Assembly (NCBI GenBank): GCA_965178125.1
Contig: OZ237747.1
Span: forward strand, 1 to 64,000
Direction: 5' to 3'
From: Bilabrum cf. latius
Taxonomy: Eukaryota > Bigyra: Bicosoecida > Bigyra > Bicosoecida
Length of the DNA stretch: 64,000 nucleotides
Shown here: in pieces, positions 33,437-44,647 of the stretch
Layout of the letters: every line of letters starts with the position of its first letter
Numbering within the stretch: the first letter of the stretch is position 1
Made by a program: the position numbers and the translations under genes
The notes under the pieces: model-generated
What the model was told of the DNA's origin: nothing
Seen by the model: the letters and a program-made list of their open reading frames with translations, nothing else
Databases searched by the model: none

Positions 33437-36400
33437 ATGGATCGCGGATCTCCCGGTCAAGATGGTCGAGCGAAATCCTCTCGCAAGAAAGGAAGAAAAC
33501 AAAAAGCGACGTCAGAGGTAGGCTCTGTGTTAGGGGCTGTAAGCGTAGCCTCATTTGCGCTCGGGAGCTCAGCGGTATCAGTTGCACCCCCACCGGAAGA
33601 CGTTCAAGACTCATCAAATCCGAGGACCAAGGAGCGGAGGAGTAGCTTTGATGCAGATGATCTAGTAGATGGCGGTTCAACCTCACCAAAAGGATCAGCA
33701 CGATCCGAATCTTCTGGCAATCTGGCACCAGCTGGCTTGTCAACTGCAGACATTATCGCAGAGAGAAGCAAGGCCAGGAGACCAGTGAAGCGCTTCACAT
33801 CGTTGTCGACAGTCGCAAGCGAATCTTACACTCCTGGATCCCCGGCTGGCGGCGAAGACTATGATCAGGAGTTCGGCCACAGCGATATGGACCAGACACA
33901 ACCGCGGCCAGCCGTGCCACTGATGAAGAGCGCGAATCGGCCAAGGCCACAGCCACACGCGCATGCGCTATTGACTTAGACTAGTGCATCTCCAGAGGCC
34001 CACCGTGAGTCATCCGAGCCTGCTGGTCGATCTCCTGAGGATCCCCTCGCCGGTCGGTCCTTGAGGGGAGGCGGGCGATCTCCATCCACTGGCACTGGCA
34101 CTGGCAGCAGTGGCCCTCGGGGCAACGCAGGCAGCAGCAACGATTCGCCGCTAGACGCCCCCCCAGGCATTGTGCCACGGGCCGGTTCCTCGAAACGAGG
34201 GGGGCGAGGCACCAGGCAGACCAGCAGTGCCCGCCATCGGGGTCACGGTGCGCCGGTGCCAGTGGAGTCTCGCTCCGTGGGAGGGGGAGGCCCCCGGAGA
34301 GGCACCCCTCCCCGCTCGCGACTCTCCGGAGCCCGCAGTGTAGCGTCGCAAGGGCCCTCATCAGGGGGGAATCGAGCCAGTAGGGCACCGCAGGGAGGCA
34401 GGGCTAACCCTCGCGCGTCGTCTGGGTCAAGGCAACGGGCTGCAGGAGGCAGGGCCCACGGGGGGTCCAGGCCAGCGGGTGCCCGACTGCTTCGTGGGCG
34501 GAGCAGTCGGAGCTTGCGCAGCGAGGCCAGCGAGTCTGCGTCTGCCGTTTGGATGGAGGTGCTGTCGGAGGCCGGCCCAGCCTCTGAAGCCGGGACCGGG
34601 GTGGAAGGGGCTGCAGGCGGCCAGGGTGCGAGCAAGTCCGTTGTATCGGCGCGAGGGGGCGGGGGAGACACGGGCACTGTGCTATCTGCGTTAGACGACG
34701 ACATCGAGATGGAGCGCCGCAGATTGCTCAATGACTAGCGGTAGGCCGAGGCTCAGGACGCGGCCAGGAGGAGGGACCGGCTGGAGCAGGCATCGGAGGT
34801 GCGCAACTCGGCAGTGCAGCAGAGACAGCAAGCGGCCAGAGAGGCAGCAGAGCGCAGGATTCGGGGGGCAGCAACACAGACCGCAGCGGTGTCTGCCGGG
34901 ATTCAGCCCTCCACACAGTCTGCCGTGATTAGTGAAGGTACACCGGGGCACGTGCCAGTGGTGCGTGCAGATGCTGACTCGCCCAGGCAGCGAAAAATGC
35001 AAGGGCAGGGGGTACGGCGGGGCCGCCGGGGCTCCACCCAGTCCTTGTCTTAGAGTCCGCGGCCCACCAGCAGGTCGCGCGGGAAGGCATCCGTGGATCG
35101 AGCTCGGAGCACAATTGGGTCGCCAGGCCGCGGGGACGGTCTGGGTCGGGCTGGTCGGCCGCACTCTGCGCAGCGAACTCGCCGCGAGCGGGCGCAGGCA
35201 CGGTAGGTGCTTGGTGTTGGGGGAAGAACCCGGAGCCCGGGGAGTGTCCGAAGCGCGAGTCGAGGCAGCGCGCGAGACGGCGTTGCCATGCCTCAGCGGT
35301 CCGTATCGCGGAGCAAGCTCACTGCCAGGCGAGGCAGCGACGCAGGGGTCCAGCGGCGGCCGTCAAGAGGCACCCCTCGGGGGCGGGGAGGCCGTCGCGA
35401 CTCTTCTGCGATATCGGTTGCAAGTGCAAGAAGCTTGCGCAGTGAGCGAGCGGGTGAGCGGGGACATGTATCGGAGACGCAGGAGGAGGCCAAGGAGCGA
35501 CGGCGGGCGGTGTGGGACATGCTGGCTGCTGAGAGTCAGGCGGGAGATCGGCGAGCCGCGGAGGAATAGGTGAGGGCAGAAGTGAAGCAAGAGGAATAGC
35601 AAGAGAAGCAGAGACGTGGCGATGCGACAGACGCGACTGCTGCCGAATCGTCATCGCCCCCAGCTGGAGGAGCGAAGAAGAGCCGCACTCGTCAGCAGCC
35701 ACTGGGACACCCTGGCACTAGCCAAGAGGTTCGAGGGAACAAGGCAGCCACCAGCACTGCCGGTGAAACAGTAAGCGAGGCAGCGCCTGCAGAGCAGCGT
35801 CCGGCCCAAGCACCATCCGGAACTGAGGGAGCCCAAGACCCGTGGGCCCAGGTGGCCCTGGAAGTGGACGGCGACCTAGCGGCACCTCTGCAGCAGGAGC
35901 AGGGCAAGGGAGGGCAGCCGCTCACGGGGGAGCAGCGGGAGGCTTTGGCCGTACTGCAGGCGGCCAAGCAGCTAAGAGCGCGGCAGCTGTCCTTCGAGCA
36001 GTTCCGCAAATCCGCACTGGCTGGGCTCAGAGACGCGGCGCGAAAGGTGCAGCTAGCATAGCGCAAGGTCGAGGACCAGCGCTTCATTCTGACGGGCGCA
36101 GCAGCGAGCACGGGTCTTAAACCGGGATCGGCGCACGACGCCCAGCCGAACGGGTCTTCACTGGGCCAGTCGCAGGGCGGAGGCACCGGTACTGAGCGAG
36201 GCGGCAAGCATTTCGTGCTGGGCTCCACGGCGGGACCTGCATCTCCAAGCACAGTAGGCCCATACGCCTCGGCGCCAGCACTCCCTGGAACGCAAGGGGC
36301 TATGACGGGCTCATTTGGATCGTCTGTGCCGTTGGGAGCTGGCTCCCCAGACGGGTTCAGTCCAAGAGTAGGACCGCACGCACAGGTGCTACAGGAGCTG

Positions 36401-39400
36401 CGCGCCCGCGCCGGGCTCCACGGGCCTGCCCCCGCCCCCGTGGGAGGACCCGGACAGCATTTCCACTACTACTTCATCGGCGGCTCAGCGGGGAGCCCCG
36501 CTCCGGGGAGCATGCCGGGTCTTGGCATGTCCACGAGGAGCGGAGTGGACCCTGTTGCGGTGCAAACTGCGCTGGCAGCCCTCGGGAGCCCACGAGGACC
36601 GAGCCGTGCAGGGGTTGCCCAGGGGATGGCAGGTGGCACGCCGGCTAGCCCGCGCCCAATGAGGCGCGCTCCATCGAGGCCAGGCAGTTTGAGCCCGCGG
36701 GGACCGGTCGCTTCTGGCCGAAACAGCCCGAGCGGCAAGGTATTCACGATCCAGTTCCCAGGCTAGCGCGAGCAAGAGCACACTTCAAGACGTAAGCAAG
36801 GACGAGAGCTTAAGCGTGGGCAAGTGCAGCGGCAGGAGAAGGAGAAGGAAAAGGAAAAGGAGAAGGAGAAGGAACCTGCGGGTCAGATACAGGGAACGAT
36901 CCATCGTGCGGAGAGCAAGCACGATGAGAGCGACGGTGAAGATGCGGGGGATTGGACAAATTCTGACTCAGATGACGATGATCCAGACGGAAGCAAAGCT
37001 GCGAGGGCGATGGCCGAGCTGATCCGGAGAAGAGAGCAGGCGCTGCTTTCATCGGATAGCGACAGAAGGACGACACGGCCCATTAGGCCGCGCAAGAAAG
37101 GTGCGCGCGCCCCGCCCAAGCGCCAACTCGGGCAGCAGGCACGCTCTGCAGGGGGTGAGGCACCAAGAGGCCAGCAGCGCACGCGCGGCGGGGGTGTTCC
37201 GAGTCGGGCCCAGCAGCTGTAGCAGCCGAGTGCCGACACGCCACCCGGGGGAAGTCCACCGATCCCGCTCCCACCGCACTTGCGGCACCATGATGCTGCG
37301 AGCAGCCCGGCGGGCGCTCACGTGCCGCTGCCACGCGCATCTGGACGCCCCATCGCGAGCGCATCACCACGCAGCCACTCACACCAGGCCCCACCTCCAG
37401 GCATGGATCTGCATGCACTGCGACGGCTGGGCGCAAAGGGGCAGCAGCAGCGGTCTACTCCGAGCGAACAGGTGCTGGCGCTGCGGCAGGGCTTCAAGAG
37501 CGCTTACCGCGACAGGGCTACTGGTGGGGCCCCACAAGCAAAGCCCCAGCCGCATGCTTAGCAAGAGGCTGGGGCGAATCTTACCCCACCGCAGTCGGCT
37601 GCTGGGGAGGGACGGGTGCCGAAGGTGCTGCAGCAAGCTGCGCAGAGGCGGCAGCAGGAGGAGGAAATGCGGCGCAAGAGGCAGGAAGAGTAGCAGGCCG
37701 GAGGCAAGCCGATTAGCAAGCGCAGGGGTGGAGGCAGCAGCGAGGAAGAAGACGACGACGAGGACGGTGCAGGCGATGAAAGAAACGGCGGTGGAGCGGA
37801 GCCGGGGGGCGGCAAGAGCAGGAAAGCACATCAGACTCCAGAGAAGCGCAAGAGCTTGGCAGCGGCACTCGTGGCCGGGCTGGCCCAGTCGCTCGGAGCG
37901 GCCGAGCAGGAGGATCACGAGGAGGACTCCCCTGGGCTGCTTGCGAGGGCACGGGAGCATGGCGACAAGGCCCGGGAGAAGGCCGGCCGGTCCCGCAGTG
38001 TGGGCAAGAGCGCGATCAGCGTGTTTAAAGGCATAGCCAACCTGGTCGGTCTCCGCAAGAGCAAGACGCAGCGCGGGCCCCTGGGCAAGCAGCCCTGGAT
38101 GGATGAGCTGAAGGAGCGCTGGGACAGCGTGTCAGCCTGGGAGCACATTTCAGGGAACGTGCCGCCGGACTGCCTGGTCCCCGAGCCTGCCCCCCCGGTG
38201 CGTCCTGAGGGGCACATCAGGCTGGAGGGTGACGACGACGACGAAGACGAGGAGATGGGGCCAGGAGCAGGGGGCAGGGGGGGCTGGGGCGACAACGACT
38301 CGACCGCCACTGGCGGCTCCACAGCGAGTGCACGCCGGCAGCGCATTGGGCTCCCGGCGGTGGGCGTGAGCATTCCCATGCGACTTGATGTGGTGCCCAT
38401 GCCCGGGCTGGACGAGCGCAGGGAGCCCGTTCACTTCCCTGATGATTTGAGGAACACATGGCTGTACGGTGGCCAGCGGCCCAACCCCAAGCGCAAGGCA
38501 AGCGAGATCTAGGCCCAGGCCCAGGCGCAGGCAAGGGGTTACGGCATCGGTGGGGCGGTAGACCCGGATGACGACTTTGACCACGACCCTGGGTATGGAA
38601 GCGGCATCGCGGGGGGCCAGGGTGGGTCTGACGGAGGGCAGCAGGGGGGTGGTAAAGGTGGCGCGGTGCTGCCAGGTGCCACCAGCCGCGAGCGGGCGGC
38701 CTGGGCGCAGGCACACCAGGAGGAGGACGACCGCAGGCGCAGGCTCAGTCGCACCCGCAGCACTCGCGGGTCGCTGGCAGGTGACGCACACGAGTCGATG
38801 CTGCCGTCGGGTCAATCGGAGGCTGGGGCCGCCAGAGGCCGGCTGCACTCTGTTCCCGAGGGCGAGGAGGGGGAGGATGAAGAGGAGGAGCTGGACGAGG
38901 AGCGGGAAGCAGACGAGCCGGCCCACGTGGCTGGCCCATCGGCAGCAGGTCCATCGGCAGGCTATCGCGACACGGGGGAGGAGGAGCAGCATGGACACGG
39001 GCACGGGCATCGGCGGCGAGGATCCGCGGTCAAGCTGCGCAAGATGGGCATCGAACCGGGACTGCTGCCGGGGGAAGTACCCGCCCAGGCAGCGGCTGCC
39101 ACAGGGGGGCGCACGACTTCGAGTCCGAGGCGAGAGCAGGGGCCCGTGTAGCGTCGAGGAGGGACAGGGACAGGGACAGGGGCTGTCGCGCTGCCGTCAC
39201 AGGCACGGGCGGCAGAGCGTGCCAGTGCCAGTGGCTCAGGGAGGGGCAGGGGGGCGGACCGTGGAGTGGCCGGGCGAAAGGGGGAGGGGGAGTCATCGAT
39301 GGCGACACCAAGAGGCGAGGAGAGCCCTGCAGACACTGGCAGTGCGGGGGCTGATTACCCCGATCGTGACGGGGGCTCGTCTGTCAGGAGCGGAGCGGGC

Positions 39401-39442
39401 GGCCCACCCAGCCGTAAAGTTGCGAAATTGCTTGGAATTTGA
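33437..39442 (+). CDS. 2,001-residue Ser/Arg/Gly-rich orphan protein
   Basis: A single 6-kb frame from ATG 33437 (in-frame TAA just upstream) to TGA 39440, crossed by about 14-16 TAG and by no TAA or TGA. The product is mostly disordered: SR/RS and RG-rich segments (residues about 200-750), coiled-coil-like stretches (ARRRDRLEQASEVRNSAVQQ; QQEEEMRRKRQEEQ), Lys/Glu repeats near 36840-36875, acidic patches, and a more ordered part near residues 1530-1700 (FKGIANLVGLRKSKT, WMDELKERWDSVSAWEHI, IPMRLDVVPMPGLDERREP). RS-rich composition suggests a nuclear or splicing-speckle scaffold, but this is only composition. No domain recognised. Confidence 0.72.
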
Positions 39443-39485
39443 TGCATAATGGAGCCTACAGGACAAATTCACAGGCTACACTGCA

Positions 39486-40102
39486 TCAATCAGACCCTTC
39501 CTTCTTCATGGTGCCCTCTTTCTTGCCCTCGACCGCGCCAGTGCCTGGTGGCCAGGTGAGCTGCTGCCCCCCGATCACGTGGATATGCAGATGGCCCACA
39601 CTCTGGCAGCCGTGCTCACCGTCGTTGATGACCACGCGATACCCAGAGTCAATGATACCTTCCGCTTTCGCGACTTCAGGAACTGCTAGCATGAGCTGCC
39701 CCAAAACTTCGGCGTGCCGCTCGGCTGCGGTACAAGCAGGCAGGTAGGTCAGGATGCTGATGCAGTCATACCCGTTGCGACTGGCCAGCACGAATATACA
39801 AGTACATCTGCACATAGACTCACTTGCTTTGGAAAGACCAGTGAGGCCATCACGCTTCTTAGGGATGATCAGTACGTGATTTTTTGCTACCGCGCTGATG
39901 TCTCGAAATGCGTACACCCAGTCATTATCGAAGACTTTGGTTGAGGGAATTTCACCGTTCAAGATTTTGTCAAACACTGTCGCTGGGCCGCCATCCGAAG
40001 CTGCTGGGTACGGGCAAGCAATGTGAAATGATTGTTCGTGAGGATTTCATTCGCGTCTGCTATCACACTCGTCGTGACCTTACACTTTGCTACAGCTGCC
40101 AT
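39486..40102 (-). CDS. HIT-family nucleotide hydrolase, HINT1-like (145 aa)
   Basis: Three exons on the minus strand: 40102-40084, 40003-39824, 39724-39486, with matching phases and introns of 80 and 99 bp. Sequence order: TVFDKILNGEIPSTKVF, VYAFRDISAVAKNHVLIIPKK, LSKATERHAEVLGQL, GYRVVINDGEHGCQSVGHLHIHVIGG. The HLHIHV histidine triad is intact. HINT proteins hydrolyse adenosine phosphoramidates. The C-terminus has a Lys-rich extension beyond the usual WPPG end. The 19-base first exon is the least certain part; without it no ATG precedes the domain. Divergent from the ankyrin gene (162 bp). Confidence 0.88.
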
Positions 40103-40264
40103 GAGTCTAGTTGACAATGTCTGTCGAATCGCTACCGCAGATCGGCGGCAGACAGTCCTGAATCTATGCATGCAACGGTGGCAACGAAAATCTTTTCTGC
40201 GCGCCTGGAATGAAGATGAAGACCGTACGACGATTCTATCGAAATCAAACGGATATTTTTCGTA

Positions 40265-40984
40265 ATGGCAGGCCTGCATGCAGCAAATAAATTGTTGCTA
40301 GCAGCAGCTGCAGATGGGAATCTTGACGAGGTGCAACGCTTAGTGAAGCTGGATGGAGCCAGCGCAAATTCTTCAGATCCAAGCGGGACCACTGCACTCC
40401 ACGCGGCCGCAATGACCGATGACTAGGACCTCGCATCCCTCTTGATTGATCTAGGAGCATCGGTGGAAGCTCGTGAATGCCCCGAATTGGGTGGACATAC
40501 GCCCTTGCTGACAGCTGTCCTGCAGGGGGCCGAGAGCGTTGCCGAGGTGCTCCTCGAAGCCGGGGCTGCTCCAGATGCGCCCGAGGCAGGAAGCAGGATG
40601 ACCCCCTTGCACCACTGCGCTCGGTTGTCAGATAGGCCGCAGTCAATTGCCATAGCCCGGCTGCTGCTTGAAGGGGGTGCCGACGCGGATGCGCTGGATG
40701 CCGCGGGCTGCAACCCGTCGTTCTATGCCCGCAAGGCTGCCGGGAGGACCATGCCGGGGGCCGCTGGCAGTGGCACAGATAGTGAAGGCGTGATAGTCAC
40801 TGAAGCCAGCGGTGGCGCGGCATTCCTCTCCCTGGAAGGAGTGGCGCTGCCCCGAGCGCCCTCGGTGGAGGAGAAGCACACGGGGCTGTCAATGCGGCTG
40901 CAGGCTCAGATGGCGCTCGGGGTCAAGCCAGGGAAGGGGCCGCCCGGCGGGAAGAAGAAAAAGAAGAAAGGCAAGAAGAAGTGA
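40265..40984 (+). CDS. Ankyrin-repeat protein with poly-Lys tail (239 aa)
   Basis: Single exon, one TAG as Gln, TGA stop. Three to four ankyrin repeats: LLLAAAADGNLDEVQRLVKLDGA, GTTALHAAAMTDDQDLASLLIDLGASVE, GHTPLLTAVLQGAESVAEVLLEAGA, MTPLHHCARLSD ... ARLLLEGGADAD. The C-terminal third is not repeat-like and ends in GGKKKKKKGKKK. Ankyrin repeats mediate protein binding; the partner is unknown. The ATG overlaps a TAA of a short upstream frame. Confidence 0.82.
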
Positions 40985-41102
40985 TTCAACATACCATCGA
41001 TTCTAGGTCAAAACAACAGCGGCAGCGCTTCGCCAGTGCACAAGCAGCCCCCTAGTCCACCGATCCCACGGTGCACGCAACCCATTTTTCCTACCTTTCA
41101 CC

Positions 41103-42044
41103 TCACCCCCTGGCGCCTGTTTTTCGCTGCGGAACCGACCCGGACGTGCCTCTTCGAGCCAACGGTGATCCACTGCTCCCAACTGCCAGCCCGCCCGCCG
41201 CCTTGCCCAGCGGAGAGCCCGAGGAGCCCGTGCGCACCGCCGCGCCCGCTCGCGGGCTGCCGCTGCCGCTGCCGCTGCCGCTGCCCGCCCGAGAGTGCGC
41301 AGTGAGAGTGGCGCGGCGGCCCCGCCCCGCTGATGCATCCCCCGATGCCGAATTTGCTGCCCTATGAATCACCTCCACCAGCGAGCTGACGGGAGACTGG
41401 CCCCCCGGCTTGAGCCCCATCTCCGCCGCCAGCTCGTCCATCTCGTCCTCCTTGAGCGGGAGGGCGAAGCTCGTCATGAGCTGCCGAATGCGACCGTGGT
41501 CCATCATGGCGAGAGTGGCTGGTTTGTTTCCAGGAGCCAGCACAGCCAACGCGCTCATCATTTCAAATTCATCCAGCGGGGGGTCGGACGCGCACCGGGC
41601 CGTGACCTCAACGGCAACTCGAAGCGGGACTCGCATCTCTGCGACCGCTTCCATGGACGTATCCAATGGCCTCAAATTCTCTAGTGCACATAGACCTTGA
41701 ACCTACTAGCTAGTGCGGTCGTGGCCAAGATGTCTCAACAACTTGACAAGGCCAAACAACGAGATGCCTTCGCCGCCACCATCCTCTGCTTCCACCTCCA
41801 CGTCGAGGCCTTCCGACCGCTGCTGGTCGAGGATGTCTTTAAAGCACTTCTCTACCTTTTCCGTGTCTTCATCACCCAGTGGTCTCTTTAAAGGGCGGCC
41901 ACGCCGTCGACCTGCACGAGGCGTCCCGGTCTTTTCCAAAAGGCTGCCATGGCTGCTTCCGCGCTCTAGTGCAAGCGGCTGTGGCACACCTTTCCTAGAT
42001 TTAGGAAATCTGGCTGTGCTTGCTCGCTGCAATGGACTGGCCAT
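41103..42044 (-). CDS. EF-hand-like (calmodulin/centrin-type) protein with AT-hook-like motif (313 aa)
   Basis: Single frame on the minus strand from ATG 42044 to TGA 41103, three TAG including an adjacent TAGTAG pair. An N-terminal basic part includes GRRRGRPLKRPLG, similar to an AT-hook. The middle looks like degenerate EF-hand helices: DTEKVEKCFKDILD, GISLFGLVKLLRHLGHD, PPLDEFEMMSALAVLAP, GRIRQLMTSFALPLKEDEMDELAAEMG. I see no complete DxDxDG calcium loop, so calcium binding is doubtful. C-terminal third is Ser/Gly/Arg-rich and disordered. Convergent with the ankyrin gene, divergent from the C39-like gene. Confidence 0.55.
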
Positions 42045-42154
42045 TTGAGAATTGATGGCCCAGAAACCGAGATCCACAATATCTGTATTTTTTATTTGTA
42101 GCGTTCTATATTACGCATCGACCCGTGGACCAAGCGAGTACTATAAAGCGGAGG

Positions 42155-43285
42155 ATGTGGTCTAGTTTGTGTGTTTTCTCTGCTGCCATACTTGCCGCAT
42201 CGGCGGTACCTTTGTATAAGCAGTGCGATCGAAGGTGGGGAAGCAATTTTATGGGAGTTGTTGGTAAAGTTCGTGAAGACGATACTATTTGCGATCAAGG
42301 CTGTGCGATGTCGAGCGTATCCATGGCTCTGGCGTCGCTTGGCGTTACAATAGACAACAATGCTGTGAACCCAGGGAGCTTGAATGACTGGCTACGTTCC
42401 AATGCTGGATACGTGTGTATCGATGATGATTGCTGCAACCTCGTGCTTGACGCTCCCTCCAGAATTCCAGGTTCCCCTCTGCGGCTGATCGGAGAAAAGC
42501 CCAAACCTGATGCCACGACAATTTAGCGGGAGCTTCTATCCGGGAAAACCGTATTTGTGGCTCACGTGCGCAACAACAGCCACTTCGTTTTGGTGACGGG
42601 TGCCAAGTCTGCGACCGTTTTTGAGGTAAACGATCCGTTCTATAACCAGACAACGTACAAGTATAGCGATATTTCCGACATGATCATGTACTCGGTTGCG
42701 GGTACCGGGCTGGGTAGCCTGCGGGGTGGTCGTCCGAGCGTAGTGTCCGACGCCCCACCGCTTGGCACATCTGTGATCCCTTACCCGATGCCTCTGTGGA
42801 AGCAGTGCGACCCTCGGTGGGGCGACGACTTGATCGTCTCACAGACTGTCTGCTAGGTGGGTTGCCTGATGAGCTCCACCTCTATGGCTCTGGATGGCCA
42901 CAAAATCAGGATCAACAACGGCACGGGGAGCTACACAGCCACGCCCGGCTCGCTCAACACTTGGCTCAAGGCAAACGGAGGCTACACGCAGGGCAACGAC
43001 ATGGAGGAGAGCGTGGTGCCCCACGTGGATCCCAGCCGGGTGCAGTGGCCTGCTGACGGCATGCACCGCACGAATGACTTGAGCCCAGCGCAGGTGCAGG
43101 CCATGCTCAAGGCGGGCCGACCCGTGATCGCCAACGTGATGCACGGTGAGCATTTCGTCCTGGTCGTGGGCTGGGACGCAGAGAACGAGGACACCCTGGT
43201 GGTGAATGACCCGGGGTTCGACCGACACACCTACTCGTTCAGCAAAGACGTCGTGGGATGGAGGCTCTTCGACATGAAGTTCTGA
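42155..43285 (+). CDS. Secreted tandem C39-like cysteine peptidase (376 aa)
   Basis: Single exon, two TAG as Gln, TGA stop. Signal peptide MWSSLCVFSAAILAASA, then two homologous C39_2-type domains. Domain 1: VPLYKQCDRRWG, CDQGCAMSSVSMALASLG, NNSHFVLVTGA, EVNDPF. Domain 2: MPLWKQCDPRWG, VCQVGCLMSSTSMAL, GEHFVLVVGWD, VVNDPGF. The Cys, His and Asp positions of the papain-like triad are present in both. In bacteria C39 enzymes cleave double-glycine leaders; eukaryotic secreted members are of unknown role. The second TAG sits directly before VGC, the position of Gln in CDQGC of domain 1 being shifted by one. Confidence 0.8.
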
Positions 43286-43349
43286 TCGAGTGTTGCTGCG
43301 AGGGGTGCGGGGATTCGCGTATGCGGGGCGCAGGGAGCTGGGTGGAGCA

Positions 43350-43500
43350 GAGAGAGCTGTAGGGAGGTTGGGGGAGGGGGGAGAGGGAGAGCTGTGGGGA
43401 GGTTGGGGGAGGGGGGAGAGGGAGAGCTGTGGGGAGGTTGGGGGGGGGGGGGAGAGGGAGAGCTGTGGGGAGGTTGGGGGAGGGGGGAGAGGGAGAGCTG
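43350..43500. repeat. 35-bp G-rich minisatellite, about 4 copies
   Basis: Unit GAGAGGGAGAGCTGTGGGGA plus GGTTGGGGGAGGGG repeats every 35 bp in the convergent gap between the C39-like gene and the next minus-strand gene (43286-43618). The rest of this gap shows nothing. The G-runs could form quadruplexes. Confidence 0.9.
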
Positions 43501-43618
43501 GCAGCAGCCTGTCTGTGTTTCGGCCTCTGCGTTTTGCGATGCCTATCACGATCACGATGCTGGGTCCCCTTGCTTTTGCGTGGTGTGCATGAGACGATGG
43601 CTTTGTGCTTTTCATGTA

Positions 43619-44468
43619 TCAGTCCTCTGCTAGCAGTCGCGCAATGGCAGCGTCAACCACTGCCCGGTGGGTTCTTGGAGTCAAGCCACCGACGTTGTCA
43701 CCTTGTGGAACATCGGCTTGAACCCCTGCCAGTGGGGCGGGCAACCTAGTGCCAGCCGCTGGCATATGGTGCCCCGGCGGCGCACCAGCACCGAACCCTG
43801 GCATGAACACCTATGCACCGCTGTATCCAGCCGGATGCACGCCTGCCGATGCCTAATGGATTGACCGCACGCCGCTGGATCCGACCATGCCTTGCACAGG
43901 CCCCACCTCCGTTTGGCCCTGTTGCGCGCGAACGGGCGGCTACATGTCGCCTCCCATTCCAAAATCCCCGTGGCTTCGCGCACCTTTTGCGTATGACGAT
44001 ATTCTCTCGAGACTCTCTGGTTTTGAACTTGGCTGCTGACTGCCGACAGCAGGCAGCTCCCGCTCGCCAACGCCGTCACGTTCTGTTCGCTTGGAGGACT
44101 TGCTCTTTCTTTTCCGCTTCTTATCACTGCGAGTCAGCAAATTGTGTTCGAGGTTTTGGCATGTATTCGCGGCAGAATCCGAAACGGTGCGTGCAGATAC
44201 GGAACAGAGCACCTTACACTCGTCGCTTTGCTGCTGCTCCCGCGTATTCTTCTCTTCGGTACAATTCTTCAGCCAAGTAGTCTGCAAACTAGGATTGCAT
44301 TTCTGCCCTTGTCTTTTCCATGGCAGCACCAAGTTCAAAGATTGCAGACTTTGGGGGCGGCAGGGTTGCTTCCAGCTCGTCTCTGTTTGCTGGCTCAGCA
44401 CCACTTGCCCCCGTATCTGACCCAGAGTCAGAGCCAGAACCACTTGATAAGTCTTCACTGTCAGACAT
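43619..44468 (-). CDS. Unknown protein, Ser/Asp-rich N-terminus (252 aa)
   Basis: Two exons, 44468-44218 and 44126-43619, with a 91-bp GT-AG intron in phase 2; several TAG as Gln; TGA stop. Starts MSDSEDLSSGSGSDSGSD, then a short helical part (AIFELGAAMEKTRAEMQSQFADYLAEELYRREEY), a bipartite basic signal (DKKRKRKSKSSKRTE), and a Gly/Pro/Ala/Met-rich tail ending THRAVVDAAIARLLAED. The acidic start and basic cluster suggest a nuclear protein. No family recognised. Confidence 0.55.
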
Positions 44469-44647
44469 GTATATTTTGCTGTCGGTGGGGGGATGCGTTT
44501 GACGTGTTTGGAATTCGATCAAACGGCCATCTAGTTGCGAGCACTTTTGACTGTCTTCTCGAATCGATCCGATCTGTCCGTCTGTCCTTCCTCAGGCGAG
44601 GAGGATGTCCATTCACAGGCATGCTTCACAGCGAATAAGGTCGTACA

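Noticed and set aside
40101-40265. 54-codon plus-strand frame ending in TAA at the ankyrin start
   Set aside because: It overlaps the first exon of the HIT gene on the other strand and resembles no protein; kept as intergenic.
42142-42147. TATAAA upstream of the C39-like gene as a TATA box
   Set aside because: It is only 8 bp before the ATG, too close for a start site 25-30 bp downstream.
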